DNA of 60,651 bases, taken from positions 1-60,651 of the forward strand of contig JANWWM010000038.1 of assembly GCA_025055975.1 (NCBI GenBank). Reading direction: 5' to 3'. Source of the stretch: Chloroherpetonaceae bacterium (lineage in GTDB: Bacteria > Bacteroidota > Chlorobiia > Chlorobiales > Thermochlorobacteraceae). The position numbers and the translations under genes were made by a program. Every line of letters starts with the position of its first letter. Positions within the stretch are counted from its first letter, which is position 1. This document shows positions 1-7,782 of this stretch, piece after piece. The notes under the pieces are model-generated. The model was not told the DNA's origin and made no database searches. It saw only the letters and a list, made by a program, of their open reading frames with translations.

Positions 1-1
1 T

Positions 2-102
2 AATGTAACAAACTCAGATTTGCAATCAATCCACAACTTCTTTTTTTTTGGTTTTTTTATTAAATTAATGTAACAAACTCAGATTTGCAATCAATCCACA
101 AC
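2..102. CRISPR. CRISPR array, left part (2 repeats, 1 spacer)
   Basis: Two identical 36-bp repeats lie at 2-37 and 67-102. Each begins AATGTAACAAACTC and ends CAATCAATCCACAAC. They flank a 29-bp spacer (38-66) that is almost pure T/A and therefore unusual. The window begins one base before the first repeat, so the array probably continues to the left. On the minus strand the repeat begins GTTGTGGATTGATTG. That start, the 36-bp length and the ~29-bp spacers resemble type II arrays of Bacteroidota. The subtype is inferred only, because no cas gene or tracrRNA is visible in the window. Confidence 0.95.
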
Positions 103-443
103 AGTGGCGGCGCTTCACGTCCTTCGTCTACAACTATGTTCTGCGTCGCCTGTTCGACGTGGATTATATGGACGTGGATTGCGCGTTCAAACTCTTCAAA
201 GCCGACCTTTTCAAGAAGATTGAAATCGAATCCAAAGACGCTTTTATCGACGCGGAGATTATGCTCAAAGCAAGGCTCTTGGGCTATACGGTAACGGAAA
301 TGGGGGTCAAACATTTGCCGCGTCTTGCTGGCGTTTCTACGGGCGCGAAACCCAGCGTGATTTTTCGCACGATTCGAGAGATTTATAGATTCCACAAAAA
401 ATACGGCAAGCAAATCGCCGCTTCAAAACATAGAGGGAGATAA
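103..443 (+). CDS. glycosyltransferase family 2 C-terminal fragment (5' missing)
   Basis: An open frame reads without interruption from base 105, immediately after CRISPR repeat 2, to a TAA at 441-443, giving about 112 residues. It resembles the C-terminal part of polyprenyl-phosphate-mannose-synthase-type GT2 enzymes: a NYVLRRLF/D segment, then DVDCAFKLFKADLF, a SKDAFIDAEIMLKAR segment, GYTVTEMGVKHLPR and a basic tail. The N-terminal nucleotide-binding half with its DxD motif is absent, cut off by the repeat. Eight bases separate it from the methyltransferase, suggesting an operon for a cell-surface glycan or lipid-linked sugar. The family call is fairly sure. The fragment would not be functional unless an intact copy exists elsewhere. 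Confidence 0.7.
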
Positions 444-451
444 AGCGCGCA

Positions 452-1138
452 ATGAACGACAAAGTAGACTTTGACGCCTTCGCCAAAGATTACGACGAGA
501 TTATGGCGGCTCAACTCAAAGGGTTTGGCGAAGAAAGCGCATACTTCGCGGAATACAAGGTTCGCCTCGTCAAAGAACGTCTGCGAAAAAGCGCGTCAAC
601 GTTGCCGAAGACGATTCTTGAATATGGCTGCGGCACCGGCAGAAACCTGACATTCCTGAAAGAGCATTTTCCCGACGCCGTGATTGAAGGCTGCGACATT
701 TCCGCTGAAAGTTTGAACGTCGCCGCAAAACGCATGCCCGATGCGCGTCTCTATCAGATGCGCGAAGAAATGCCGAAAAAGCAGTATGACCTTGTCTTCG
801 TTGCCTGCGTCTTTCACCACATCGCGCCCGAAGAGCGCGCTAGCGCGTTTGAACAAATCCGCGCTCTGATGAAACCCAGCGGCGAACTGTTCATCTTCGA
901 GCACAATCCTTACAACCCCGTTACGCGCCGCATCGTCAATGCCTGCCCGTTTGACAAGGACGCGATTTTGCTTCCGCCCGCAGAATTGGCAAGCCGCGCC
1001 AAAGACGCAGGATTGAAAGTGCTGGAAAATCGGTATGCGCTCTTCTATCCCGCGCCTCTCAAAGCCTTGCGACCGACCGAAGCCTATCTTGGGTGGTTGC
1101 CGCTGGGCGGTCAATACTACATTCGCGCCGTGAAATGA
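452..1138 (+). CDS. class I SAM-dependent methyltransferase
   Basis: This is a 228-residue protein. The SAM-binding motif I, ILEYGCGTGRNL, lies near residues 50-62 and is followed by the acidic motif GCDISAES. A YDLVFVACVFHHI segment matches motif IV/post-II of small-molecule class I methyltransferases. The C-terminus is cap-like and lacks domains that would fix the substrate. A purine-rich GAGGGAGA sits about 8-15 bases before the ATG. The gene lies between a glycosyltransferase fragment and a membrane-protein fragment, with an ATGA overlap to the latter. A role in modifying a surface glycan or lipid-linked sugar is inferred from these neighbours only. It is the only complete gene in the segment between CRISPR repeats. 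Confidence 0.8.
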   Translation: MNDKVDFDAFAKDYDEIMAAQLKGFGEESAYFAEYKVRLVKERLRKSASTLPKTILEYGCGTGRNLTFLKEHFPDAVIEGCDISAESLNVAAKRMPDARLYQMREEMPKKQYDLVFVACVFHHIAPEERASAFEQIRALMKPSGELFIFEHNPYNPVTRRIVNACPFDKDAILLPPAELASRAKDAGLKVLENRYALFYPAPLKALRPTEAYLGWLPLGGQYYIRAVK

Positions 1139-1439
1139 CCGAAATCGCGCTTGATTCTCTCACCACGTTCTTTCCTCGCTTGATGCCATCGCGTCAGTGG
1201 GACTTGGAATTAGCGATGGCTGCGCAAAACCATAATTCTTCTGCGCCGCCGCTCGTTGGCGTTCTGCAAACCGATTCAAGCATTGCCTATCGCGCGCTGG
1301 GCGCAACCGACGACGCTGGATTGCCTTATCTTTTGCCTAAACTTGCGAGTCTGTTTCACCTTTCGCTCAGCGGCGCGTGGACACTATGGTTCTTCGCCAT
1401 TCTGTTTCTCTCGCTGGCGATTGGGATTTACGGAATGAT
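1135..1439 (+). CDS. membrane protein N-terminal fragment (3' missing)
   Basis: The start codon overlaps the methyltransferase stop (ATGA), the usual sign of translational coupling. About 101 residues are readable before CRISPR repeat 3 interrupts the frame at 1440. The predicted product has a soluble first part of about 75 residues containing GVLQTDSSIAYRALG, then a hydrophobic segment (ALWTLWFFAILFLSLAIGIYG-like) that looks like a membrane helix. I do not recognise the family. It could be the start of a polytopic glycosyltransferase or polysaccharide-assembly protein given its neighbours. The downstream part is missing, so this copy is broken. Confidence 0.55.
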
Positions 1440-2063
1440 AATGTAACAAACTCAGATTTGCAATCAATCCACAACGACGGAAGATAAATAGCCACCATAG
1501 TTAAAATGTAACAAACTCAGATTTGCAATCAATCCACAACTCGATGAAGCGGAAGTGTTCAATAGGAAGAATGTAACAAACTCAGATTTGCAATCAATCC
1601 ACAACGACAAAGAAGTCGTTTACCATAACAGCAAAATGTAACAAACTCAGATTTGCAATCAATCCACAACCTATAAAGGACGCGTTTTTGGTATGGTCAA
1701 ATGTAACAAACTCAGATTTGCAATCAATCCACAACGCATAAATATCGAAATTATCGATATCCTGAATGTAACAAACTCAGATTTGCAATCAATCCACAAC
1801 TGACGGGAGAGGATTTAGCGGGGAAACAAAATGTAACAAACTCAGATTTGCAATCAATCCACAACTCGATCGCGTTTTTGTTGGTGTTCCTTTCGAAAAT
1901 GTAACAAACTCAGATTTGCAATCAATCCACAACACGAAAGTTTTGAAATTGTCGCGTTAAGCAATGTAACAAACTCAGATTTGCAATCAATCCACAACAG
2001 ATAATCGTGAGCGAATTCCTTGATCGTAATGTAACAAACTCAGATTTGCAATCAATCCACAAC
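1440..2063. CRISPR. CRISPR array, right part (10 repeats, 9 spacers)
   Basis: Ten identical 36-bp repeats start at 1440, 1505, 1570, 1635, 1700, 1765, 1830, 1898, 1963 and 2028. Spacers are 29 bp, except the one at 1866-1897, which is 32 bp. The bases flanking each repeat vary, which fixes the 36-bp boundary. No repeat is degenerate, so the trailer end cannot be recognised. Only 28 bp separate the last repeat from the dxs stop codon, leaving no room for a leader on this side. No cas genes are present within the window. Confidence 0.97.
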
Positions 2064-2091
2064 AACCTGCGCAAAAGAGAAACGTTTATGA

Positions 2092-4035
2092 CTACTCAAC
2101 CGCAACGCCCGCAAACGTCAGGGCGCGCTTTGCGACGCTTTCGGGGTCTAACCCCACCTCTTTGTGCAGTTCCGCAGGCGAGCCGTGGTCGATGAAGCGG
2201 TCGGGCAAGCCAATGACGCAGACCTTGTTGCCGTAGCCTTTTTCTTGGAGGTATTCAATCACTGCCGAGCCGAACCCGCCCTTGACGGTGTTTTCCTCAA
2301 TCGTTACGATGCGCTCGAAGCGTTCAGCGATTTCGTCGATAAGCGCCGTATCGAGCGGTTTAACGAAGCGCATATTGGCGACGAGCGCGGAAACGCCTTG
2401 CTCTTCCAAGAGTTTTGCGGCTTTGAGCGCGTTGTTCGTCATCACGCCGATGCCGAGCATGGCGATGTCGGTTCCTTCTCGGACGATTTCGCCCTTGCCG
2501 ATTTCGAGCAGCTTGAACTCTTTGCGCATCGGGATGCCCGTCGCGTTGCCGCGCGGGTAGCGAAGCGCGATGGGTCCCGCGTCGTATTTGATGGCGGTGT
2601 AAAGCATATCGCGCAGTTCTTGTTCGTTCATTGGCGCCATGACGACCATATTGGGAATGAGTCGGAGATACGAGAGGTCGAAGGCGCCGTGGTGCGTCGG
2701 ACCGTCCGCGCCCGCCAGTCCGCCTCTATCCATCGCAAAGACGACGTTGAGATTTTGCAGCGCGACGTCGTGAATGATTTGGTCGTAGGCGCGTTGCAGG
2801 AAGGTGGAATAAATGGCGCAGACGGGCTTCATTCCTTGCGTCGCCAAGCCTGCCGCGAAGGTAACGGCGTGCTGTTCGGCGATGCCGACGTCGTAGAACT
2901 GTTCGGGCAAGGCTTTGCCCAAAATTTTGAGCGACGTGCCCGATGGCATTGCCGCCGTGATGCCGATGATGCGCTTGTCTTCTTGCGCCAGTTCGGTGAT
3001 GGCGTTGCCGAAGACGTCCTGATAGAGCGGCGGCGGCGGCGTGGCGGGTGGCGGCGCGAGCGATTTGCCCGTGATCTTGTCAAACGCCGCGCTTTGCGCA
3101 TGCCATTTGAGTTGGTCTTCTTCGGCGGGCTTGAAGCCTTTGCCTTTGATGGTTACGACGTGCAGAAGTTTCGGGTGCGGCAACTCGCGCAGTTCGCGCA
3201 ACACTTTGACGAGATTGACGACGTCGTGTCCGTCGATCGGTCCGAAATAGCGGAAGCCGAGGGCTTCGAAGAACGCGCCGGGCGTGAGCGCGGCTTTCAA
3301 GCCTTGCTCGATGTTGAGAATGAACTTGCGCGCCTTTTCGCCGAATTCGTTGTTGGCGATGCGGTTGAGAAAATCGGCGAAGTCGGAGCGGATTTTGTTG
3401 TAGGTGGAGTTGGTCGTAATCGCCGTGAGGTATTCCTTCAAGCCGCCGACGTTGGGGTCGATGGACATGCAGTTGTCGTTCAGAATGACGAGCACGTCGG
3501 TTTTGAGGTGTCCGATATGGTTTAAGCCTTCAAACGCCATTCCGCCCGTCATCGCGCCATCGCCAATGACGGCGACGATTTTGAAATTTTCTCCCTTCAA
3601 ATCGCGCGCAACCGCCATTCCTGCGGCGGCGGAAATGGAGGTCGAGGCGTGTCCAACGCCAAACGTGTCGTATTCGCTTTCGCTTCGCTTCGGGAAGCCC
3701 GAAATGCCTTTGTATTGACGATTCGTATGGAAATGCGCCTTGCGCCCCGTAAGGATTTTATGCACGTAGGCTTGATGCCCCACGTCCCAAACGACTTGGT
3801 CTCTTGGCGTATCGTAGACGTAATGCAGGGCGACGGCGATGTCCGCCGCGCCCAAGCTCGCCCCGAAGTGCCCGCCGTATCTTGAAACGACCTCAATGAC
3901 GAAGTCGCGGCACTCGCGGGTGATTTCGGGCAAATCTTCGAGCGGAAATTTTTTCAAGTCGCTGGGCGAATCAATCTGCGAAAGCAGCCTGCCAAAATTT
4001 TTGAGCTCTTCGGAGACGGGATAAGCCTGAGGCAT
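2092..4035 (-). CDS. dxs: 1-deoxy-D-xylulose-5-phosphate synthase
   Basis: This 647-residue protein has the usual DXS length. It condenses pyruvate and glyceraldehyde-3-phosphate with thiamine diphosphate, the first step of the MEP isoprenoid pathway. Visible motifs are GHFGASLG (~55-62), DVGHQAY (84-90), the thiamine-diphosphate site GDGAMTGG (158-165) with NDN (186-188), and the transketolase motif DRGGLAGADGPTHHG (~420-435). The ATG at 4035 opens MPQAYPVSEEL and no Shine-Dalgarno sequence is evident. ispF (54299) and a polyprenyl diphosphate synthase (31058) elsewhere in the window act later in the same pathway. The stop codon lies 28 bp from the CRISPR array. Confidence 0.98.
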   Translation of the reverse strand: MPQAYPVSEELKNFGRLLSQIDSPSDLKKFPLEDLPEITRECRDFVIEVVSRYGGHFGASLGAADIAVALHYVYDTPRDQVVWDVGHQAYVHKILTGRKAHFHTNRQYKGISGFPKRSESEYDTFGVGHASTSISAAAGMAVARDLKGENFKIVAVIGDGAMTGGMAFEGLNHIGHLKTDVLVILNDNCMSIDPNVGGLKEYLTAITTNSTYNKIRSDFADFLNRIANNEFGEKARKFILNIEQGLKAALTPGAFFEALGFRYFGPIDGHDVVNLVKVLRELRELPHPKLLHVVTIKGKGFKPAEEDQLKWHAQSAAFDKITGKSLAPPPATPPPPLYQDVFGNAITELAQEDKRIIGITAAMPSGTSLKILGKALPEQFYDVGIAEQHAVTFAAGLATQGMKPVCAIYSTFLQRAYDQIIHDVALQNLNVVFAMDRGGLAGADGPTHHGAFDLSYLRLIPNMVVMAPMNEQELRDMLYTAIKYDAGPIALRYPRGNATGIPMRKEFKLLEIGKGEIVREGTDIAMLGIGVMTNNALKAAKLLEEQGVSALVANMRFVKPLDTALIDEIAERFERIVTIEENTVKGGFGSAVIEYLQEKGYGNKVCVIGLPDRFIDHGSPAELHKEVGLDPESVAKRALTFAGVAVE

Positions 4036-4263
4036 ATTGCGTTTGCGTGATTTTAAGGTTCAAGTCGCTTCGCAAGACTGCCGAAGCGAATGGCTCGTTT
4101 TTGAAAATGTGCGTCTACAAACGAAAAGAACGGCGAAAATAATTTCAGCCGATTGAACGAATCGGCGAAGCCGTTTTTCTGCTTGTTTTGCTGATGGCAA
4201 GTTACGACAATCCGCCGCCAATCGCAACTTGCTTTCGCGCTTGTCAAGGGGCGCGTCGTCGGT

Positions 4264-5028
4264 TCATATTTCTCCCGCGTCGCGTCGTTCTATCCAACCT
4301 TTCGTGCCGTCGGGGAGTTTGACTTCCAGCCATCCTTCTTCTCGGCGCGTGATGTCCACCTTCAAGCCTTCGTGAACGACGGAGATGGTCGCGCTCTGCT
4401 CTCGCGGCTCGCTTTTGAGATTGACGACGGGACTCAACACGATTGCCTTCTGACGCGAGGCGACGCGAACCGATTTGAGCGCGAAGAACAGAAGCGAGAA
4501 CGCGAACAGAACCAAAAGCGAATGCTTGGCGACGTTCCCCGCGAGAGAATTCAGTCCGAACATTTGGCGCAGTTGCAGAATGAAGACCGCCGCAAGCGCG
4601 TAAAGAAAAAACGCCGTTAGAAATCCCAGCCAACCGAGCGAAAACCTATCCAACGCGCCGTCCAAGAAGGCTTCCAAAAAAAATTTTGGCAGTTCGGGGA
4701 TTTTGTCTTTGGTTTTGGCGCGCGCCAGTTCGAGATTGGTTTCCAAGTCTTCGTCGCCCTCAATGAAGAGCCTCGCCTTTTCGTAGTAGAGAATCGCCAA
4801 TCCGATTTGACCGAGTTTGTAGTGGGCGTTGCCGAGGTTGTAGTAAAGTTCGCCGCTTTGGTAGCCCAGCGAATCCAACGCGCGATAGAGCGCGAGCGCG
4901 TCGCGGTATTTGCCTGCGGCGTAGAGGTTGTTGGCTTCTTGAAAGGCGTTTTTGGGGTCGCTTATTTGCGCCAAAAGGCTCGTCGCCATCGCCGCGAGAA
5001 GAGCGGAAAAGCACGCGCGTTTGAGCAT
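4264..5028 (-). CDS. batE: BatE-like TPR/SH3 membrane protein
   Basis: This 254-residue protein has a signal peptide (1-20) and two or three TPR-like helices (~27-110) with GELYYNLGNAHYKLGQ. Two membrane segments follow (~132-156 and ~170-190), and the C-terminal bacterial SH3-like domain contains GWLEVKLPDGTKGWI. This architecture matches BatE of the Bacteroidota aerotolerance (Bat) operon. The gene lies 6 bp downstream of batD in the same direction, so the two are probably co-transcribed. BatA, BatB, BatC and MoxR are not in the window. The molecular function of Bat proteins is not well settled; a periplasmic/inner-membrane complex is the usual inference. Confidence 0.85.
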   Translation of the reverse strand: MLKRACFSALLAAMATSLLAQISDPKNAFQEANNLYAAGKYRDALALYRALDSLGYQSGELYYNLGNAHYKLGQIGLAILYYEKARLFIEGDEDLETNLELARAKTKDKIPELPKFFLEAFLDGALDRFSLGWLGFLTAFFLYALAAVFILQLRQMFGLNSLAGNVAKHSLLVLFAFSLLFFALKSVRVASRQKAIVLSPVVNLKSEPREQSATISVVHEGLKVDITRREEGWLEVKLPDGTKGWIERRDAGEI

Positions 5029-5034
5029 CGGCGG

Positions 5035-6828
5035 TCATCGCGTTTTTGAAAGTTCCGAGATGATGCGGGAAGCGTCGTCGTAGAGTTGGTTCAGGTCGTC
5101 TTTGGTTTCTTTGGCGGGCGCGAAGCGATAGAACTCCGACTTTTCCAAAATGCGCATCGTTTTGTCGACGAGGTCGGGCGAGACTTGCTTGGAGAGCAGG
5201 AGGGCTTTGAGTTCGTCTTTTCGGAGGGCGTGGTCGTCGGCGTTGTAGCGATCGCCGATGAACTTGACGAGCGCGTTCTCGATTTCGGCGAAGAAGGCTT
5301 GTTGGTCGTTTTGTTGAAGCAGTTCTTTGGCGCGTTTCAATCTCTTTTTGGCTTCGGGCGAGGCTTTGACGCTGCGCGCAAAGGCGACGTCGGCTTTCAT
5401 CTGTTCTTCGCGCCGTTGCAGAACGAGGAAAAACGCGACCGCGCCAACGGGCAAGAGCGTCAGAACGTAGAACCACCATGCGCGATAGAGCGGCGTCGCG
5501 CCCAAGCGAAGCGAATTGGAGTTGGTTTTGATGAAGCGAAAATCCGCCGCGAATTTTTTGATGTCGCTCTTCTCGACCGAGCCGCTTGCGATGGCGATGG
5601 TCGCCTTCGGGTCAGGCTCCACGTTGAGTTCGAAGCGAGGCGAGTGGAGCGTTACGTATTGTTTTTTTTGCGGGTTGTAGTAGGAAAATTCCACCGTGCC
5701 CAAGTCGAATTTGCCCGACGCGCGCGGAATGACGGTGATTTCCGTCGTTTTCCAACCCGTGACGACGCTCGCGTTTTTATTGACTTTGACATCGACTTTC
5801 GGCTCGTATTTCTCGAACTCCGCGGGCAGTTCGGGATTGATGGTCGGAAGCAAATTCACGTTGCCCTCGCCTTCAATGGTGAATTTCAGCGTAACGGCTT
5901 CGCCCGCTTTGACGCTCGTTTTGTCCATCGTCGCCGAGAACTTGAAATCGCCGACCGCGCCGCTAAATCCGCTCGGCTTCGGTTCGGGCAATTCGCTCAC
6001 CTCGAATTTCACGGGCGGCGCGACGACGCTCAACTTTTGAAGTCGTCCAGGCGCGGCGAAAAAGTCATCGAACCAAAATCCGCGATTGCGTCGGATTTCG
6101 GAAACCAACGCTTCGCAAGAGCCTTTGTAGCCCGCGACTTCAAGTTTGCCCGCTCGCGTCGGAAAGACTTGAATCTTGTTGATGACCGCCACGTGATACA
6201 TTGAGCCGTTGTATCGCTCCGTCATTTGCGGCAGTTTGGAGACATCGAACCGCTCGACCCAAAAGCCTTCGGGCTTGATGTCTTCTTCGTTGGTGTATTG
6301 GCGGACGTTGACTTTGTAGTAGAGTTTGTAAGTGATGGTCGCGCCTTCGCCGACGACGAGTTTGGTCTTATCGACGATGGGGCGAATGAAGACCTCGTTC
6401 CCGCCCGAAATCATTCCGCCGCCGTTGGCGGAGCCGCTTTGCGCCGTCGCGGTTTTGCTCACGGTAATCGCAACGCTGTTGGTCGAGAGGGTTTGCCCGC
6501 CGATTTTGACCGTTGCGGGCGGAATGACGTGCTTGCCTTCTTTTTTCGGAATCGCCACGAAGGTGATGGACTTCGTCTGCGACATCTGTCCGTTGACGAT
6601 GCTCACGCTTTGCGACGTGGAGACGCTGTTTCGTTGGATTTCAATCGCGTCGCTCGTGGGCGGAATCGCCTCGCCGCCCACTCCGCCTTGAATTTCAACC
6701 GTGTAGTAAATCGGACTGCCCAAGACGGCATTCGATTCGCTGACGAAAGCGCGCACCGATACGTCTTGCCCCAAAAGCGATTGCGACAGGAAAAGGAGCG
6801 AAACTATCGCAACGACGATTCTCGACAT
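5035..6828 (-). CDS. batD: BatD-like oxygen tolerance protein
   Basis: This is a 597-residue protein from the ATG at 6828. An upstream in-frame ATG at 6906 would add 26 residues that destroy the signal peptide, so the MSRIVVAIVSLLFLSQSLLG start is preferred. After the signal peptide come several immunoglobulin-like repeats (a BatD N-terminal GSPIYYTVEIQG segment, then later KAGEAVTLKFTIEGEGN). A single membrane helix lies near 465-485, followed by a coiled, charged cytoplasmic tail ending SRIISELSKTR. This matches the BatD family (aerotolerance). It is followed after 6 bp by batE, forming a two-gene unit. Confidence in the family is high; the biochemical role remains inferred. Confidence 0.88.
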   Translation of the reverse strand: MSRIVVAIVSLLFLSQSLLGQDVSVRAFVSESNAVLGSPIYYTVEIQGGVGGEAIPPTSDAIEIQRNSVSTSQSVSIVNGQMSQTKSITFVAIPKKEGKHVIPPATVKIGGQTLSTNSVAITVSKTATAQSGSANGGGMISGGNEVFIRPIVDKTKLVVGEGATITYKLYYKVNVRQYTNEEDIKPEGFWVERFDVSKLPQMTERYNGSMYHVAVINKIQVFPTRAGKLEVAGYKGSCEALVSEIRRNRGFWFDDFFAAPGRLQKLSVVAPPVKFEVSELPEPKPSGFSGAVGDFKFSATMDKTSVKAGEAVTLKFTIEGEGNVNLLPTINPELPAEFEKYEPKVDVKVNKNASVVTGWKTTEITVIPRASGKFDLGTVEFSYYNPQKKQYVTLHSPRFELNVEPDPKATIAIASGSVEKSDIKKFAADFRFIKTNSNSLRLGATPLYRAWWFYVLTLLPVGAVAFFLVLQRREEQMKADVAFARSVKASPEAKKRLKRAKELLQQNDQQAFFAEIENALVKFIGDRYNADDHALRKDELKALLLSKQVSPDLVDKTMRILEKSEFYRFAPAKETKDDLNQLYDDASRIISELSKTR

Positions 6829-6894
6829 CGTTTGTTTTCGGTTGAACCCTTTGACTTTGCGGGACGCAAATATGTCAAATTCGCAAGGCTCAAC

Positions 6895-6927
6895 AAAAAA
6901 GCCCACCGTTGAAAGTGGGCTTTTGGG
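6895..6927 (-). terminator. rho-independent terminator
   Basis: Inverted arms AGCCCAC (6900-6906) and GTGGGCT (6915-6921) enclose an 8-base loop. On the plus strand an A6 run precedes the hairpin, giving a T run after it on the minus strand. It lies 20 bp beyond the stop of the DUF4397 lipoprotein gene and ends the minus-strand envelope block before batD. Confidence 0.85.
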
Positions 6928-6943
6928 AGCGATTCTTGATGAC

Positions 6944-7762
6944 TCACCTATCCTTGATGACCCTGAACTCCAAGGCTCGATTGCCCGTTTCCCCCGCGAT
7001 TCCTCTGGCGACGATGGTATAGACGCTCTTTTCTTGAATTCTCACGGGAGTTGGCAAATCAATGTCGCCCACGCCGATGGCTCTCACGAAGAGTCTGACG
7101 GTCGTGTCAGCAAGATTAGGCGTGAAGCGGCTCAATCTGAACGTTCGGAAGCCCGCTTGCGACGCGATGCCTGCCGCGTCCAAGTTGCGCATAAAGACCA
7201 AAGTGTCTCGCACCAGCAAAGTGTCTCTGACAAACGTCGTGTCTCCGCCCGATCCGATGACGGCGCGAACCATGCCGATTTGAACGCCGGGCGCGTTGGG
7301 CGAAAGGTGCAAGAAGCGAATTTGGCATCGACCCGCGAGCGTGTCGGGGCGCAGGTTGTAATTGTCCCGAATCAGAAGCGGCGCGTTCCTTCTCGCCAAG
7401 TCAATCACCATCAGCGTGAAGAATTGATCTTGGCGATTGCTGAAGTCGGCAATCGTGTCAATGGTTGGGCGCGACGAACGCGAACCGTTCAGAACGGGAT
7501 AGATTTTGAAGTTGCGCGGTCCTGAAAAGACTTGGGAGTAGTTGGTTTCTTCTTGCTTGAAGCGAATGCCCGTTACGGTCAGTTCGCCGTTGTCGACCAC
7601 GACGTCCAGAGCTTGCGCGTTTGCGTCGGGCATCATGTTCCAGAAGCGAATGTTCGTTTTGCGCACGTTCGTGCCAAGCGGTTCGGATTCGCCGCAAGCG
7701 GCAACGACGGCGCAAATGGCAACCGCCAGAACGAGCAAAGTTAGCGAAGCGATGTTTTTCAT
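6944..7762 (-). CDS. DUF4397-domain lipoprotein
   Basis: This 272-residue protein begins with a lipoprotein signal peptide (lipobox VVAAC-G, mature Cys at about residue 23). Two stretches match DUF4397 modules: IRFWNMMPDANAQALDVVVDN near 38-58 and IRFLHLSPNAPGVQI near 148-162. These are beta-sandwich domains often found in surface proteins of Bacteroidota. It follows the PorV-like gene by 20 bp and is the last gene before the terminator at 6895-6927. It is probably exported and tethered to the outer membrane. The substrate or partner is unknown; the operon context suggests it works with the upstream outer-membrane proteins. Confidence 0.75.
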   Translation of the reverse strand: MKNIASLTLLVLAVAICAVVAACGESEPLGTNVRKTNIRFWNMMPDANAQALDVVVDNGELTVTGIRFKQEETNYSQVFSGPRNFKIYPVLNGSRSSRPTIDTIADFSNRQDQFFTLMVIDLARRNAPLLIRDNYNLRPDTLAGRCQIRFLHLSPNAPGVQIGMVRAVIGSGGDTTFVRDTLLVRDTLVFMRNLDAAGIASQAGFRTFRLSRFTPNLADTTVRLFVRAIGVGDIDLPTPVRIQEKSVYTIVARGIAGETGNRALEFRVIKDR

Positions 7763-7782
7763 TTTCGTTTAACTCGTTGTTG

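Larger units (their letters stand above)
103..1439. other. 1337-bp protein-coding segment lying exactly between two CRISPR repeats
   Basis: Repeat 2 ends at 102 and repeat 3 starts at 1440. The intervening 1337 bp is not spacer-sized. It holds a glycosyltransferase gene cut at its 5' end, a complete methyltransferase and a membrane-protein gene cut at its 3' end. The open frames run right up to each repeat boundary. Codon use is like the rest of the window. It may be an assembly chimera, for example through self-matching spacers, or a real large insertion into the array. Confidence 0.9.

Noticed and set aside
1541..1552. Spacer start TCGATGAAGCGG also found inside dxs (about 2189-2200)
   Set aside because: Only 12 bases match; this is expected by chance in such compositionally biased DNA and is too short to be a protospacer.
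4053..4247. Minus-strand frame between dxs and batE
   Set aside because: Sixty-four codons, no ribosome binding site, no homology features; probably part of the 5' region of dxs.
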